NCBI GenBank assembly: GCA_902613915.1
Contig: CACMJB010000001.1
Span: forward strand, 62,001 to 126,000
Direction of reading: 5' to 3'
Length of the DNA: 64,000 bases
From: an uncultured Pelagibacteraceae bacterium
GTDB lineage: Bacteria; Pseudomonadota; Alphaproteobacteria; Pelagibacterales; Pelagibacteraceae
Shown piece after piece: positions 37,277 through 47,972 of this stretch; position 1 is the first letter of the stretch, and each line of letters opens with the position of its first letter. The position numbers and the translations under genes were made by a program. Below the pieces are notes generated by a model. The model did not search any database. It worked only from the letters and a program-made list of their open reading frames with translations, and was not told where the DNA came from.

Positions 37277-38281
37277 ATGTCAGAAATAAGCAAAATAGAA
37301 CAAAACCTGATTATAAAAAAAATTGATAATCAGACGGTTAATATCTCAATTAATGATAATGAGATGTTAATGTCGATTGTAGGTCAGTTTGATCAAAATC
37401 TAAAACATCTTTCAAAATTAACGAAAACCGACATTTATTTCAGAGGTAATTCAATTACATGCAAGGGTAATAAAGAAAATACAAACATTTTTTGTGAGGC
37501 AATTAAATTTTTGATAAATAAATATATTTTGACAAATATAATAGAAAAAGGAGATATAATTTTATCTGTGAAAGAAAATATTGAAATAGAGAAGTCTAAC
37601 GTTAAATCTTTTAAACAACTAATTAAAACTCCTAGAAAATCAGTTATAGCTAGATCAGAAAAACAATCTGATTATATTAAAGCACTTAAAGAAAATGATA
37701 TTGTAATGTCATTAGGACCAGCTGGAACTGGAAAAAGTTTTCTAGCAGTTTCAGTAGGTGTGACTTTATTAATGGAAAAGAAAATTGAAAGAGTCATCTT
37801 ATCTAGACCAGCTGTTGAAGCAGGAGAGAAGCTTGGATTCTTACCTGGCGACATGAAAGAAAAAGTAGATCCGTATCTGAGACCACTTTACGATGCTTTA
37901 TATGAACTATTTGGCGCAGATAAAATAGATAAGAAAATTGAGTCAGGAGAAATTGAAATAGCACCACTAGCATTTATGAGAGGAAGAACTTTAAAAAACT
38001 GTTTTGCAATTTTAGACGAAGCTCAAAATGCTACAGAAACTCAAATTAAAATGTTTTTGACACGTATTGGTGAAAATTCAAAATTAGTTGTTAACGGCGA
38101 TCCTAGCCAAATAGATTTATTAAATAAATCTCACTCTGGTCTAATCAAATCAAGAGAAATTCTTAAAGATTTAAAAGAAATTAAAATTATAGAATTTGAC
38201 CACAATGATGTTGTTAGACATCCTTTAGTTTCGAAGATTATTAGAGCTTATCAAAAAAAAAGCACTGATGATAAAAGTTAA
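37277..38281 (+). CDS. ybeZ: PhoH-like ATPase (YbeZ)
   Basis: A 334-residue PhoH-family ATPase linked to RNA metabolism with YbeY. The Walker A motif is GPAGTGKSFLAVSVGV (about residue 149), with 'RPAVEAGEKLGFLPGDMKEKVDPYLRPLYDAL' and 'AILDEAQNAT'. It has the usual N-terminal KH-like segment. It precedes and overlaps ybeY by 14 bases, the conserved miaB-ybeZ-ybeY-lnt arrangement. Confidence 0.95.
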   Translation: MSEISKIEQNLIIKKIDNQTVNISINDNEMLMSIVGQFDQNLKHLSKLTKTDIYFRGNSITCKGNKENTNIFCEAIKFLINKYILTNIIEKGDIILSVKENIEIEKSNVKSFKQLIKTPRKSVIARSEKQSDYIKALKENDIVMSLGPAGTGKSFLAVSVGVTLLMEKKIERVILSRPAVEAGEKLGFLPGDMKEKVDPYLRPLYDALYELFGADKIDKKIESGEIEIAPLAFMRGRTLKNCFAILDEAQNATETQIKMFLTRIGENSKLVVNGDPSQIDLLNKSHSGLIKSREILKDLKEIKIIEFDHNDVVRHPLVSKIIRAYQKKSTDDKS

Positions 38282-38735
38282 TGTAATAACAAAAAACACA
38301 AGTTGGTTTAAATATATCAAAAAGCCAAATGAATATATTAATAGAAAAATTAATAAACTAAATACAAAAAATAATCAGCCGAAAAAAAAAAATATTTATT
38401 GTACTTTGTTATTATCAGGAGAAAAAGAGATTAAGTATTTAAATAAGAAATTTAGAAAAAAAAATAAATCAACCGATGTACTTTCATTTCCCTTTTATCC
38501 AAAAAAAGAATTACAAAGAAGATTAATCACTGAAAAAGAAATTTATATTGGTGATATAATTATTAATTTAAATAAGATCAAAAATAAAAAAAAAATAAAA
38601 AATTTTAAAACTGAATTTGATAGTTTGTGGATACATGGCTTAGTCCATTTGTTTGGACATGATCATATAAAAGAAAAAGATTATCTAGTTATGAACAAAA
38701 TAGAAAAAAAATATTCTAGGTTCATTAATGATTAA
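38268..38735 (+). CDS. ybeY: Endoribonuclease YbeY (rRNA maturation)
   Basis: A 155-residue metal-dependent RNase for 16S rRNA 3'-end maturation and ribosome quality control. The zinc motif is HGLVHLFGHDH near residues 123-133 (family HGxLHLxGYDH, Tyr replaced by His). 'KSTDVLSFPF' is also characteristic. It overlaps ybeZ by 14 bases and lnt by 8. Confidence 0.95.
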   Translation: MIKVNVITKNTSWFKYIKKPNEYINRKINKLNTKNNQPKKKNIYCTLLLSGEKEIKYLNKKFRKKNKSTDVLSFPFYPKKELQRRLITEKEIYIGDIIINLNKIKNKKKIKNFKTEFDSLWIHGLVHLFGHDHIKEKDYLVMNKIEKKYSRFIND

Positions 38736-40290
38736 AAGATTATTTGATAACCGTCTCTTTATATTATTTATTTTTCCTTTTATAATAGGTTCTCTATCAG
38801 TTTTATCTTTTCAGCCTTTTAATTTTACAATAATTAATTTCGTAATTTTCCCACTTTTTTTTTATATAATAGTCTACGTTTCAAAAAAATCTCAATCAGT
38901 TTATAGAAAGAAACCTCATAAAATTAATTTATTTACAGTTGGATTAGCTTTCGGTTTTGGTTTTTATATAAGCGGTGTTTCTTGGATTGTTAATTCATTA
39001 ACATTTGATGAAAGTTTTAGAATTTTAATTCCATTTGGGCTAATTTTTATACCACTGTTCCTAAGCTTATTTATGGCCATCCCAATTATATTAATTGGCA
39101 GTAGTTTAAGATTTAATTTATCATCATTAGTCATTTTCTCAGGCACTTTAGCTTTTTCAGATTACTTGAGAGCAAAGTTATTAACTGGGTTCCCATGGAA
39201 TTTATGGGCCTATAGCACATCTTGGTTAATAGAAATTGTACAAATTTTAAATCATATAGGACTTTATGCTTATAACTTAATTGTTGTGACGTTGTTTACC
39301 CTGCCAATAATTATCTTATTTAGAATTAGTACAAATAAAAAAATATTATTATTATTTTCAGCAACATTATTTGTTTTAAGTCTATTTATTTATGGAAATT
39401 ATATCATAAACAAAAATAAAAGATTTTTACTAACCGTAAAAAATAAACAGTTAATAAAAGTAATTTCACCTAATTTTGAATTAAAATACGATTTAAGTAA
39501 AAATGAAATTGAAGAAAGATTTAAAAAAATAATTAGATATAGCGAACCAAATAAAGAAAAAAAAACGTTATTTATATGGCCTGAGGGGGCATTTAGTGGT
39601 TACAGTTATAGTGATATTTTGATCTTTAAAGAGCTTATAAAAAAAAACTTTTCTAAAAATCATTTCATAATTTTAGGGTCTAACAAATTAGATCTTAAAT
39701 CAGGTCAATATTTTAATAGCATGATAGTTGTAGACAATAATTTTGAAATTATTGGCAATTATAATAAAAGAAAACTCGTTCCTTTTGGTGAATTTCTACC
39801 ATTTGAAAATTTTTTAAATAACTTTGGTTTTAAAAAAATTACTGAGGGACACGGTTCTTTTTTAAAAGGTAAAATCAATAAAAATCTTTCTATAAACAAT
39901 TTTAATATTTTACCGTTAATTTGTTATGAAATTATTTTCACAGAATTTATCCAAAAATCAAAAAAAGAAACAAATTTAATTATTAACATATCTGAGGATG
40001 GCTGGTTTGGGAATACAATCGGTCCTGACCAACATTTTGCTAAATCAATCTTTAGAGCTGTAGAAAACAATACTTTTCTAATAAGATCAGCTAATAAAGG
40101 AATTAGTGCTATAATAGACAATAAAGGAAATGTAATTAAGCAATTGGATCGTCATGAGGCAGGCAATATCGAGTTAGAAATACCGTTAATAAAATCAAAA
40201 AAAAATAAAAATGATTTGATATTTTTCAGTCTTTTAATTACATATCTTTTAATCTTTTTTATTTACAAAAAAAAAAATGCAAAAAAGTAA
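38728..40290 (+). CDS. lnt: Apolipoprotein N-acyltransferase Lnt
   Basis: Adds the third acyl chain to lipoproteins, such as those of lptE, DUF3576 and BON type in this window. The 520 residues have about six to seven N-terminal membrane helices, then a nitrilase-like periplasmic domain with the catalytic Glu (WPEGAFSGY), Lys (near [14 protein letters not shown]) and Cys ([10 protein letters not shown]), and a final membrane helix. It overlaps ybeY by 8 bases and metK by 14. Confidence 0.95.
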   Translation: MIKRLFDNRLFILFIFPFIIGSLSVLSFQPFNFTIINFVIFPLFFYIIVYVSKKSQSVYRKKPHKINLFTVGLAFGFGFYISGVSWIVNSLTFDESFRILIPFGLIFIPLFLSLFMAIPIILIGSSLRFNLSSLVIFSGTLAFSDYLRAKLLTGFPWNLWAYSTSWLIEIVQILNHIGLYAYNLIVVTLFTLPIIILFRISTNKKILLLFSATLFVLSLFIYGNYIINKNKRFLLTVKNKQLIKVISPNFELKYDLSKNEIEERFKKIIRYSEPNKEKKTLFIWPEGAFSGYSYSDILIFKELIKKNFSKNHFIILGSNKLDLKSGQYFNSMIVVDNNFEIIGNYNKRKLVPFGEFLPFENFLNNFGFKKITEGHGSFLKGKINKNLSINNFNILPLICYEIIFTEFIQKSKKETNLIINISEDGWFGNTIGPDQHFAKSIFRAVENNTFLIRSANKGISAIIDNKGNVIKQLDRHEAGNIELEIPLIKSKKNKNDLIFFSLLITYLLIFFIYKKKNAKK

Positions 40291-41440
40291 TTATTTATTT
40301 ACAAGCGAGTCTGTTTCGGAAGGCCATCCTGACAAAGTTTGTGATCGAATATCTGATATGGTTGTGGATTCTTATTTATCTAAAGATCCAGTTTCAAGAG
40401 TAGCATGTGAAACACTTACTACTACAAATAAAGTTGTTTTAGCAGGAGAAACAAGAGGACCAAAAATTGAAAAAGAAGAATTAATTTCTAAAGTGAGAAA
40501 TTGCATTAAAGATATCGGTTATGACCAAGATGGATTTAGTTGGAAAACAGTAAATATTGAAACATTTCTTCACGAACAATCAAAAGATATTGCGATGGGA
40601 GTCGATTCTAAAGAAAATAAAGATGAAGGAGCTGGTGACCAAGGCATAATGTTTGGTTATGCATGTAATGAAACAGAGGAATTAATGCCCGCACCTATAC
40701 ATTACTCACATAAAATTTTAAGACTGATGGCGGAGGACAGAAAAAAAGGCACGCTCAAAGGTATTGAACCTGACTCAAAAAGCCAAGTAACAATGTTATA
40801 TGAAAATAAAAAGCCAGTTAAGGTTACATCTGTAGTCATATCAACACAACATTCTAAGAACTTAAATCAAGAAAAAGTAAGAGAGGCAATAATTCCATAT
40901 ATTAAAAAATCAATACCAGAAAATTTTTTAACAGATCTTAATAAAAAAGAAGTTTATATAAATCCTACAGGACAATTTATTATTGGAGGACCTGATGGAG
41001 ATACTGGTCTTACAGGTAGAAAAATTATCGTTGACACATATGGAGGGGCCGCACCACATGGTGGAGGAGCTTTTTCAGGAAAAGATCCTACTAAAGTTGA
41101 TAGGTCTGCTGCTTACGCTTCAAGATACTTAGCAAAAAATATTGTTGCAGCAGGTGTCTCGGAAAGATGTTTAATACAATTAGCTTACGCTATTGGTGTT
41201 TCTAAACCTTTATCAATTTTTATAAAATTAGCTAATGGGGACGAAAGTAAAACCGAAAAAGTAAAAAAAATAATAGAAGAAAATTTTAATTTATCTCCTA
41301 GAGGTATTAGAGAAATGTTAAAATTGAACAATCCCATTTATGAAATTACTTCTTCTTATGGGCACTTTGGAAGAAAGCCAACAAATAAAGGGGAATTTAC
41401 TTGGGAAAAAACTGATAAAATAGATTTATTTAGATTGTAA
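40277..41440 (+). CDS. metK: S-adenosylmethionine synthetase
   Basis: Makes SAM from methionine and ATP, the donor for RsmG, RsmI, UbiE and MiaB. The 387 residues include [18 protein letters not shown] at the N-terminus, [12 protein letters not shown], and [21 protein letters not shown] with [12 protein letters not shown]. It overlaps lnt by 14 bases. I saw no SAM riboswitch in front of it; it seems to depend on the upstream run. A terminator lies 54 bases after it. Confidence 0.98.
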   Translation: MQKSNYLFTSESVSEGHPDKVCDRISDMVVDSYLSKDPVSRVACETLTTTNKVVLAGETRGPKIEKEELISKVRNCIKDIGYDQDGFSWKTVNIETFLHEQSKDIAMGVDSKENKDEGAGDQGIMFGYACNETEELMPAPIHYSHKILRLMAEDRKKGTLKGIEPDSKSQVTMLYENKKPVKVTSVVISTQHSKNLNQEKVREAIIPYIKKSIPENFLTDLNKKEVYINPTGQFIIGGPDGDTGLTGRKIIVDTYGGAAPHGGGAFSGKDPTKVDRSAAYASRYLAKNIVAAGVSERCLIQLAYAIGVSKPLSIFIKLANGDESKTEKVKKIIEENFNLSPRGIREMLKLNNPIYEITSSYGHFGRKPTNKGEFTWEKTDKIDLFRL

Positions 41441-41493
41441 TCTTGAAAAAACCTCAAAATTCTTTTAATAATTCGGTAAATAATTAAAAATTC

Positions 41494-41520
41494 AAAATGG
41501 GCACTAGCCCATTTTTTTTT
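41494..41520 (+). terminator. Intrinsic terminator between metK and nusA
   Basis: AAAATGGGC-ACTA-GCCCATTTT is a perfect 9-base stem with a 4-base loop followed by five further T. It ends 12 bases before the nusA start, so it either ends the fur-to-metK transcript or acts as an attenuator on the nusA operon. Confidence 0.9.
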
Positions 41521-41532
41521 AGGTGATAACTA

Positions 41533-43083
41533 ATGTTAAATAAAGGATTAGACAAACTAGAACTTTTGCGAATAGTCGAGGCTGTAGCGAACGAAAAATC
41601 TATTGATAAAGAACTCGTTATAGAGTCAATGGAAAGCGCTATACAAAAAGCTGCGCTTACTAAGTTTGGGAACGACAATAATATTGAAGTAGTCATCAAT
41701 AGAGAAAGTGGTGAAATAACAATTCAAAAAGTCTTAGATATTGTTGAAAAAGTTGAGGACTTTTCAAGAGAAATATCATTAGAAGAAGCTAAAAAAAGTA
41801 ATCATAAAAATACAAATTTAAAAATAGGTGAAAAATTATACGAGGAATTGCCTCAGATTGATTTTGGGCGAATAGCAGCCCAAAGTGCAAAACAAGTCAT
41901 CAGTAGTAGAGTAAGGGAGGCAGAAAAAAATAGACAGTATGAGGATTTTATTGAGAAACAAGGACAAATTTTAAGTGGCATCATAAAAAGATTAGAGTAC
42001 GGAAATGTTATCGTCGACCTAGGCAAAGCAGAAGGAGTAATAAAAAAAGATGAACTTATTCCTAGAGAAATTTTGAAAACTGGTGATAGAGTGAAAGCTT
42101 ATTGCTACGAAGTAAAAAAAGAATTGAAGGGACACCAAATTTTTCTTTCAAGAGCACATCCACAATTTTTAGCAAAACTATTTCACCAAGAGGTCCCAGA
42201 AATATATGAAGGAACCATTGAAATAAAATCTGTTGCTAGGGATCCTGGTAGTAGGGCAAAAATATGTGTTCACTCTCAAGACTCCTCAATAGATCCTGTA
42301 GGAGCATGTGTAGGTATGAGAGGTAGTAGAGTTCAAACAATAGTGAATGAGTTGCACGGAGAAAAAATTGACATTATAAAATGGACTGAGGATTTACCTA
42401 CTTTAATATCAGAGTCACTATCTCCAGCTGAAATACAAAAAGTATTAATTGATCAAGATAACAAAAGAATTGATATAATTTTAACAGAAGAAAACTTAAG
42501 TAAAGCAATTGGTAGAAGAGGCCAAAACGTTAGGCTTGCTTCTAAACTTACAAATTATGAGATAGACATACTTACAGACAAAGAAGATTCAGATAGAAGA
42601 CAAGTTGAATTCAAAGAAAGAACAGAAACCTTAATCAAAAATTTAGAAGTTGATGAAACTTTAGGTCAACTATTAGTTTCGGAAGGGTTTGTGTCTATTG
42701 ATGAAATAGCCCAATCAAACTCTGAAGACATATCTAAAATTGAAGCTATTGATGAAGAGACAGCTAAGGAATTAATATCAAGATCTAAAGACACATTAAA
42801 AAAAGAAAAAGAAGCAATTGCTTTGAAATTGAAAGAGCTTGGTGTTGAAGATAAATTAGCTAGCCTAAAAGGTATTACACAAGGCATGCTAGTAATTCTT
42901 GGACAAAAAAACATAAAAAAATTATCTGATTTTGCAGATTTATCATCTGATGAGTTAATAGGTGGATTTGATGAGATAAAAGGAAAACAAATAAGAATTA
43001 ATGGTTATCTCGAAGAGTTTTCACTTTCAAGAAAAGAAGCTGACGACCTAATAATGGCTGCCAGAGATATAGTTTACAAATAA
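41533..43083 (+). CDS. nusA: Transcription elongation/antitermination factor NusA
   Basis: RNA-polymerase-binding factor for pausing, termination and antitermination. The 516 residues have the N-terminal domain, an S1 domain (GQILSGIIKRLEYGNVIVDLGKAEGVI), two KH domains ('ARDPGSRAKICVHSQDSSIDPVGACVGMRGSRVQTI', 'LSKAIGRRGQNVRLASKLT') and two C-terminal helix-hairpin-helix repeats. A ribosome site AGGTGA precedes the ATG. The rimP gene that normally precedes nusA is missing. The hairpin in the leader makes NusA-sensitive autoregulation conceivable. Confidence 0.97.
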   Translation: MLNKGLDKLELLRIVEAVANEKSIDKELVIESMESAIQKAALTKFGNDNNIEVVINRESGEITIQKVLDIVEKVEDFSREISLEEAKKSNHKNTNLKIGEKLYEELPQIDFGRIAAQSAKQVISSRVREAEKNRQYEDFIEKQGQILSGIIKRLEYGNVIVDLGKAEGVIKKDELIPREILKTGDRVKAYCYEVKKELKGHQIFLSRAHPQFLAKLFHQEVPEIYEGTIEIKSVARDPGSRAKICVHSQDSSIDPVGACVGMRGSRVQTIVNELHGEKIDIIKWTEDLPTLISESLSPAEIQKVLIDQDNKRIDIILTEENLSKAIGRRGQNVRLASKLTNYEIDILTDKEDSDRRQVEFKERTETLIKNLEVDETLGQLLVSEGFVSIDEIAQSNSEDISKIEAIDEETAKELISRSKDTLKKEKEAIALKLKELGVEDKLASLKGITQGMLVILGQKNIKKLSDFADLSSDELIGGFDEIKGKQIRINGYLEEFSLSRKEADDLIMAARDIVYK

Positions 43084-43087
43084 TGTT

Positions 43088-45262
43088 ATGGACAAAGATA
43101 AAAAAAAAACGCTTACAATTTCGACAAAACTTAAGAAAAAAATTGATACAACTTCAATAAGCACTTCCGGTAAAAAGTCTTTCTCTGTAGATAAAAAAAA
43201 AACATTTAGATCAGGCAAGTCTTTTAACAAGCCATATATAGCTCCTAATATAAACCCAGATTCTAAAAAAAAAAATTTTGCAAGAAAATTTATTGAGCAG
43301 CAAGCTACAAAAGATTTTATAAAAAAAGATAATAAACCTGCAGGTAAAAGTAAGTTAAAACTTAAAGGGCCAATAGATAAGCGTGATTTTAAGCTGACTG
43401 TTTCTAAAGCCTTAAATGTAGAAGAGATTGAGATTAAACAAAGAAGCTTAGCATCTGTAAAGAGAGCAAGACTTAAAGAAAAGAAAAAACCAGAAGGTGA
43501 GGAAAAAAAAGAATTTAAAAAAGTGGTACGTGAGGTAAAAATACCAGAACAAATTTCTATTCAAGAATTATCAAATCGAATGGCTGAAAAGTCAAATGAT
43601 ATAATTAAGTTTTTATTTAATATGAAAGTTGTAGCTACAATTAATCATAACATTGATAAAGATACAGCTGAGTACATTGTTAAAGAGTTTGGTCACAAGG
43701 CAATAATTGAAGAAACACCCTCAATCAGCAAAAATAAATCTACAGAGAAGTTTATTGGTGAAGTAAAACCTAGACCTCCAGTAGTTACAATAATGGGACA
43801 TGTGGATCATGGAAAAACATCATTATTGGACTCTTTAAGAGATACAAATGTTGTATCAGGTGAGCATGGAGGGATTACTCAACACATAGGAGCATATCAA
43901 GTAAAAACTGGTGAAAATAAATTAATTACATTTATTGATACCCCTGGTCATGCAGCCTTTACAGAAATGAGAGCAAGAGGTTCAAAAATTACAGATATAG
44001 TTGTATTAGTAGTCGCAGCGGACGATGGAATAAAACCACAAACTATTGAAGCGATAAAACATGCTAAGGCTGCTAAAGTACCAATAATAGTGGCTATAAA
44101 TAAATGTGATTTGCCAGAAAAAAATATTTCTAAAATTAAAAATGAAATGATGCAATATGAACTAATAGCAGAAGACTTAAGCGGAGATACTTTATTTGTT
44201 GAAGTTTCTGCTTTAAAAAAACTTAACTTAGATAAACTAAAAGAGAGCATTCTTCTTCAATCAGAAATTCTAGATTTGAAAGCGTCATATGATGATAAGG
44301 CTAGGGGTGTTGTAATCGAGTCTAAAATTGATAAAGGAAAAGGTCCTGTTTCCACAATTTTAATAAGTAACGGAAAATTAAATCGAGGTGACTTTTTTGT
44401 TTGTGGTGATACATGGGGAAAAATTAGAGCGATGATTAATTATGAAGGAAAAGCAATAGATGAAGCTTTACCTTCAATGCCAGTAGAAATTCTTGGAATG
44501 AATAACTCCGCTTATGCTGGAGCAGAGTTTATGGTTACCAAAGATGAAAATGAGGCTAAAGAGATAGCAGAGTTCAAAAAAGACAATTCTACACAAAAAA
44601 AATTTTTAGCTAAAGATAAACCAACTTTGTTTGAAGAAACGAAAAATAAAGATGAACTAAATATAATAATTAAATCGGATGTACAGGGCTCTAGTGAAGC
44701 TTTAAAAATGGCTATTAATAAAATTGAGCATAATGAAGTACAAGCTAAAATTATATTATCTGATATTGGTATGATTAATGAAACTGATGTTTCATTGGCA
44801 AAAGCATCTAATGCTGTTTTGATTGGTTTCAATGTAAAACCTAATAGAGAAGCAAAGAAGTTAGCTGATGAACAAAAAATTGAAGTAAAATTTTTCAATA
44901 TTATTTATGAAGCAATAGATTATATAGAAAAATCCTTATCTGGTCTTTTAGAACCTGATATTAAAGAAACAGTCTTAGGAAGTGCCGAAATACAGAAAAT
45001 ATTTAAGGTGTCTTCAGCAGGTAAAATTGCAGGTTCAAAAGTTATTAATGGAGAAATTAAAAGTAAGTCTAAAGCCAGAATTATTAGAGATGGTGTTGTG
45101 GTTTACAACGGAGAGATTACATCAATTTTTAGAGAAAAAAATCAAGTAAAAGAAGTTGGCACAGGTTTAGAGTGTGGAATAAGCTTAAAAGATTTTATTG
45201 ATTTTAAAGAGAAGGATGTTATCGAATCTTATTTATCTGAAGAAATCCAAAGGTCAATTTAG
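43088..45262 (+). CDS. infB: Translation initiation factor IF-2
   Basis: GTPase that places fMet-tRNA on the 30S subunit. The 724 residues have a lysine-rich N-terminal region, the IF2_N domain (IQELSNRMAEKSNDIIKFLF), the G domain (GHVDHGKTS, DTPGHAAF, NKCD), and the C-terminal domains 'IKSDVQGSSEALKMAI' and 'RIIRDGVVVYNGEI'. The N-terminus is shorter than in E. coli (890). It lies four bases after nusA. Confidence 0.98.
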   Translation: MDKDKKKTLTISTKLKKKIDTTSISTSGKKSFSVDKKKTFRSGKSFNKPYIAPNINPDSKKKNFARKFIEQQATKDFIKKDNKPAGKSKLKLKGPIDKRDFKLTVSKALNVEEIEIKQRSLASVKRARLKEKKKPEGEEKKEFKKVVREVKIPEQISIQELSNRMAEKSNDIIKFLFNMKVVATINHNIDKDTAEYIVKEFGHKAIIEETPSISKNKSTEKFIGEVKPRPPVVTIMGHVDHGKTSLLDSLRDTNVVSGEHGGITQHIGAYQVKTGENKLITFIDTPGHAAFTEMRARGSKITDIVVLVVAADDGIKPQTIEAIKHAKAAKVPIIVAINKCDLPEKNISKIKNEMMQYELIAEDLSGDTLFVEVSALKKLNLDKLKESILLQSEILDLKASYDDKARGVVIESKIDKGKGPVSTILISNGKLNRGDFFVCGDTWGKIRAMINYEGKAIDEALPSMPVEILGMNNSAYAGAEFMVTKDENEAKEIAEFKKDNSTQKKFLAKDKPTLFEETKNKDELNIIIKSDVQGSSEALKMAINKIEHNEVQAKIILSDIGMINETDVSLAKASNAVLIGFNVKPNREAKKLADEQKIEVKFFNIIYEAIDYIEKSLSGLLEPDIKETVLGSAEIQKIFKVSSAGKIAGSKVINGEIKSKSKARIIRDGVVVYNGEITSIFREKNQVKEVGTGLECGISLKDFIDFKEKDVIESYLSEEIQRSI

Positions 45263-45266
45263 TTTA

Positions 45267-45665
45267 ATGGATAATTACTACGCACAAAAAAATTTTAGTC
45301 AAAGACAGCTCAGAGTTGGAGAGTTGGTAAAGCAAAATTTAGGTGAGCTATTTATTAGAAATGAAGCAAAAATACCATCAATTAGCACAAAACTTGTTAC
45401 CGTGACTGAGGTAAGAATGACGCCTGATTTAAAAACAGCTAGGGTATATGTAATTCCACTGGGAGGAATTGAAACTAAAGCAACAGTTAGGATCTTGACT
45501 GAATTCTCCCATCTTGTTAGAAGAGCTTTATCTAAAAGGCTTGATATAAAGTTTCTTCCTAAACTAAAATTTGTTGAAGATAACTCATTTGAATATGCTG
45601 AAAAGATTGAAAAAATTATAAAAGAAAATAATAAAAATGATAAAGAAAAAAAAGGATACAATTAA
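45267..45665 (+). CDS. rbfA: Ribosome-binding factor A
   Basis: Small KH-fold factor for 30S maturation. I start at ATG 45267 (MDNYYAQKNFSQRQLRVGEL), four bases after infB, rather than the track's 45198; this gives 132 residues. The family pattern 'TVTEVRMTPDLKTARVYVIPLGG' and 'RLDIKFLPKLKFVEDNSFEYAEKIEKII' is clear. The end overlaps rpsO by 29 bases. The truB gene that commonly lies between rbfA and rpsO is absent. Confidence 0.95.
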   Translation: MDNYYAQKNFSQRQLRVGELVKQNLGELFIRNEAKIPSISTKLVTVTEVRMTPDLKTARVYVIPLGGIETKATVRILTEFSHLVRRALSKRLDIKFLPKLKFVEDNSFEYAEKIEKIIKENNKNDKEKKGYN

Positions 45666-45897
45666 GTCTCTAGCCATTCATGAAAATGATGTTGGTTCTA
45701 CAGAAATACAAATAGGTTTACTTACAGATAAAATCATAAAACTATCTGAACACTTTAAAAAATTTAAAAAGGATAAACATTCCACTTTAGGTTTGGCTAA
45801 ATCAGTTAATAAGAGAAAGAAACTTCTAACCTACCTTAAAAAGAAAAATGTTGATTCCTATCAAAAGGTCATCAAACAATTAAATTTAAGGAAATAA
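45637..45897 (+). CDS. rpsO: Ribosomal protein S15
   Basis: 30S protein binding the central domain of 16S rRNA. The 86 residues include '[34 protein letters not shown]' and '[28 protein letters not shown]', the S15 signature. The 29-base overlap with rbfA is long for this operon and suggests translational coupling. Its stop and the pnp start share TAATG (45895-45899). Confidence 0.97.
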   Translation: MIKKKKDTIKSLAIHENDVGSTEIQIGLLTDKIIKLSEHFKKFKKDKHSTLGLAKSVNKRKKLLTYLKKKNVDSYQKVIKQLNLRK

Positions 45898-47972
45898 TGT
45901 TTAAAATACATAAGGAAGAATTAGAAGTTAATGGTAAAAGATTAACTTTAGAGACAGGAAAAGTTGCTCGTCAAGCAGACGGAGCAATTATCGCATCATT
46001 AGGTGAAACAGTAGTTATTGCCACGGCTGTGGGTGCAAAAAAATTAAATGACGGACAGGATTACTTCCCACTATCCGTAAATTACCAGGAAAAATATTAT
46101 GCAGCAGGTAAAATTCCGGGTGGATATTTCAAAAGAGAAGCAAGACCAACCGAAGCAGAAACTTTAATTTCAAGATTAATTGACAGACCTATTAGACCCT
46201 TATTCCCTTCAAGTTTTCTTAATGAAGTTCAATTGCTTCCAACAGTTTTATCTTATGATGGAGAAAATCAACCGGATATTTTATCGATTATAGCATCTTC
46301 TGCAGCGTTAGCTATTTCCGGTTTACCATTTCAAGGACCTATAGCTGCAAGTAGAGTTGGATATAAAGATGGAAAATATTTGTTAAATCCTTCAATTGAA
46401 GAATTACAAGACTCTGAATTAGATTTAGTAGTTGCTGGAACAAAAGACGCAGTTTTAATGGTTGAGTCCGAGACTTCTGGATTGTCTGAAAAAGTAATGT
46501 TAGATGCTGTAAAATTCGGTCACGAAAAGTTTGTTCCAATAATTGAAGCAATAGAAAAGTTCGCAAAAAAAGCAGGAAAACCTAAATGGGAAGTCGAAGA
46601 AATCGATCATTCGGATGTCAAGAGGAGAATTGCTGAAAAATTTGAAACAGATTTGAGAAGTGCATTTAAAGAGATAGATAAAAAGAAAAGATCTACAGCG
46701 ATATCTGAAATTGAAACTCAGTGTAAAGAAATGTTTGCCGAGGATGAGTCATTGACAGAAAATCAAGTAATGGCCCAGCTAAAATCTCTAGAAAAAGATA
46801 TAGTTAGAACTGCAATTTTAAAAGATAAAAAAAGAATTGATGGACGAGGCTTAGCAGACGTCAGACAAATTAAATGTGAAGTTGGTGTATTACCAAGAAC
46901 TCATGGATCTGCATTATTCACTAGAGGAGAAACTCAAGCGCTTGTAGTAACTACCTTAGGTATGTCAGACGATGAGCAAAGACTAGAAAGCTTAGACGGC
47001 ATGCAAAGGTCTAACTTTATGTTGCATTATAATTTTCCACCTTTTTCTGTGGGAGAATGTGGTAGAATTGGAACAGGAAGAAGAGAAATAGGACATGGTA
47101 AATTAGCATGGAGAGCAATTAACTCATCATTACCTAAAAAAGAAAACTTTCCTTACACATTAAGAGTTGTTTCTGAAATTACTGAATCCAATGGATCTTC
47201 ATCTATGGCTACTGTTTGTGGAACCTCTTTATCTCTTATGGATGCGGGTGTCCCTATTAAAGAGCCAGTAGCTGGAATAGCTATGGGACTTATTAAAGAG
47301 GGAAAAGATTTTTCTGTATTATCAGATATTTTAGGCGATGAAGATCATTTGGGAGATATGGATTTTAAAGTTGCAGGTACGAAAAATGGAATAACATCTT
47401 TACAGATGGATATTAAAATCACAGGTATTACTTTTGAAATAATGGAAAAAGCCTTAGATCAAGCGAAAGCCGGAAGAGAACATATTCTTGGCGAAATGAA
47501 CAAAGCTATTAAAACATCAAGAAAAGAATTTTCAAAACACACTCCAAAAATGGAAACAATAAAAGTAGATAAAAAAGATATAGCTACAGTAATTGGTAAA
47601 GGTGGAGCAACTATAAGAGAGATCGTAGAAACATCAGGAGCTAAAGTAGATGTGAATGATACAGGTGAAGTAACAGTTGCAGCTCCAGACGAAGCTTCAA
47701 GAAATAAAGCATTAGAATTTATTAAAAATTTAATTGCTAAACCTGAAATGGGAAAAATTTACAAAGGCAAAGTTGTAAAAATCATGGAGTTTGGAGCTTT
47801 TGTAAACTTTTTAGGAAAACAAGATGGCTTAGTTCACATTTCCGAGTTAGCAGATAAAAGAGTAGCTAAAGTTGGCGATGTAGTTAAAGAAGGTGACGAA
47901 GTCTCAGTTAAAGTTGTTGGATTTGATAGAGGTAAAGTTAAATTATCAATGAAACAAGTTAAAGCTTCTTAA
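45897..47972 (+). CDS. pnp: Polyribonucleotide nucleotidyltransferase (PNPase)
   Basis: Phosphorolytic 3'-5' exoribonuclease of the RNA degradosome. The 691 residues have two RNase PH domains ('[30 protein letters not shown]'; '[14 protein letters not shown]'), a KH domain ([18 protein letters not shown]) and a C-terminal S1 domain ([30 protein letters not shown]). The rpsO-pnp pairing is conserved. Its stop shares TTAA with the convergent fabI. Confidence 0.98.
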   Translation: MFKIHKEELEVNGKRLTLETGKVARQADGAIIASLGETVVIATAVGAKKLNDGQDYFPLSVNYQEKYYAAGKIPGGYFKREARPTEAETLISRLIDRPIRPLFPSSFLNEVQLLPTVLSYDGENQPDILSIIASSAALAISGLPFQGPIAASRVGYKDGKYLLNPSIEELQDSELDLVVAGTKDAVLMVESETSGLSEKVMLDAVKFGHEKFVPIIEAIEKFAKKAGKPKWEVEEIDHSDVKRRIAEKFETDLRSAFKEIDKKKRSTAISEIETQCKEMFAEDESLTENQVMAQLKSLEKDIVRTAILKDKKRIDGRGLADVRQIKCEVGVLPRTHGSALFTRGETQALVVTTLGMSDDEQRLESLDGMQRSNFMLHYNFPPFSVGECGRIGTGRREIGHGKLAWRAINSSLPKKENFPYTLRVVSEITESNGSSSMATVCGTSLSLMDAGVPIKEPVAGIAMGLIKEGKDFSVLSDILGDEDHLGDMDFKVAGTKNGITSLQMDIKITGITFEIMEKALDQAKAGREHILGEMNKAIKTSRKEFSKHTPKMETIKVDKKDIATVIGKGGATIREIVETSGAKVDVNDTGEVTVAAPDEASRNKALEFIKNLIAKPEMGKIYKGKVVKIMEFGAFVNFLGKQDGLVHISELADKRVAKVGDVVKEGDEVSVKVVGFDRGKVKLSMKQVKAS

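Noticed and set aside
41494-41520. SAM-type riboswitch near metK
   Set aside because: The only structure is a simple hairpin after metK, with no conserved aptamer; it fits a terminator or attenuator.
43948-44250. Minus-strand ORF of 100 residues inside infB
   Set aside because: Shadow of the IF-2 G domain; no family signature.
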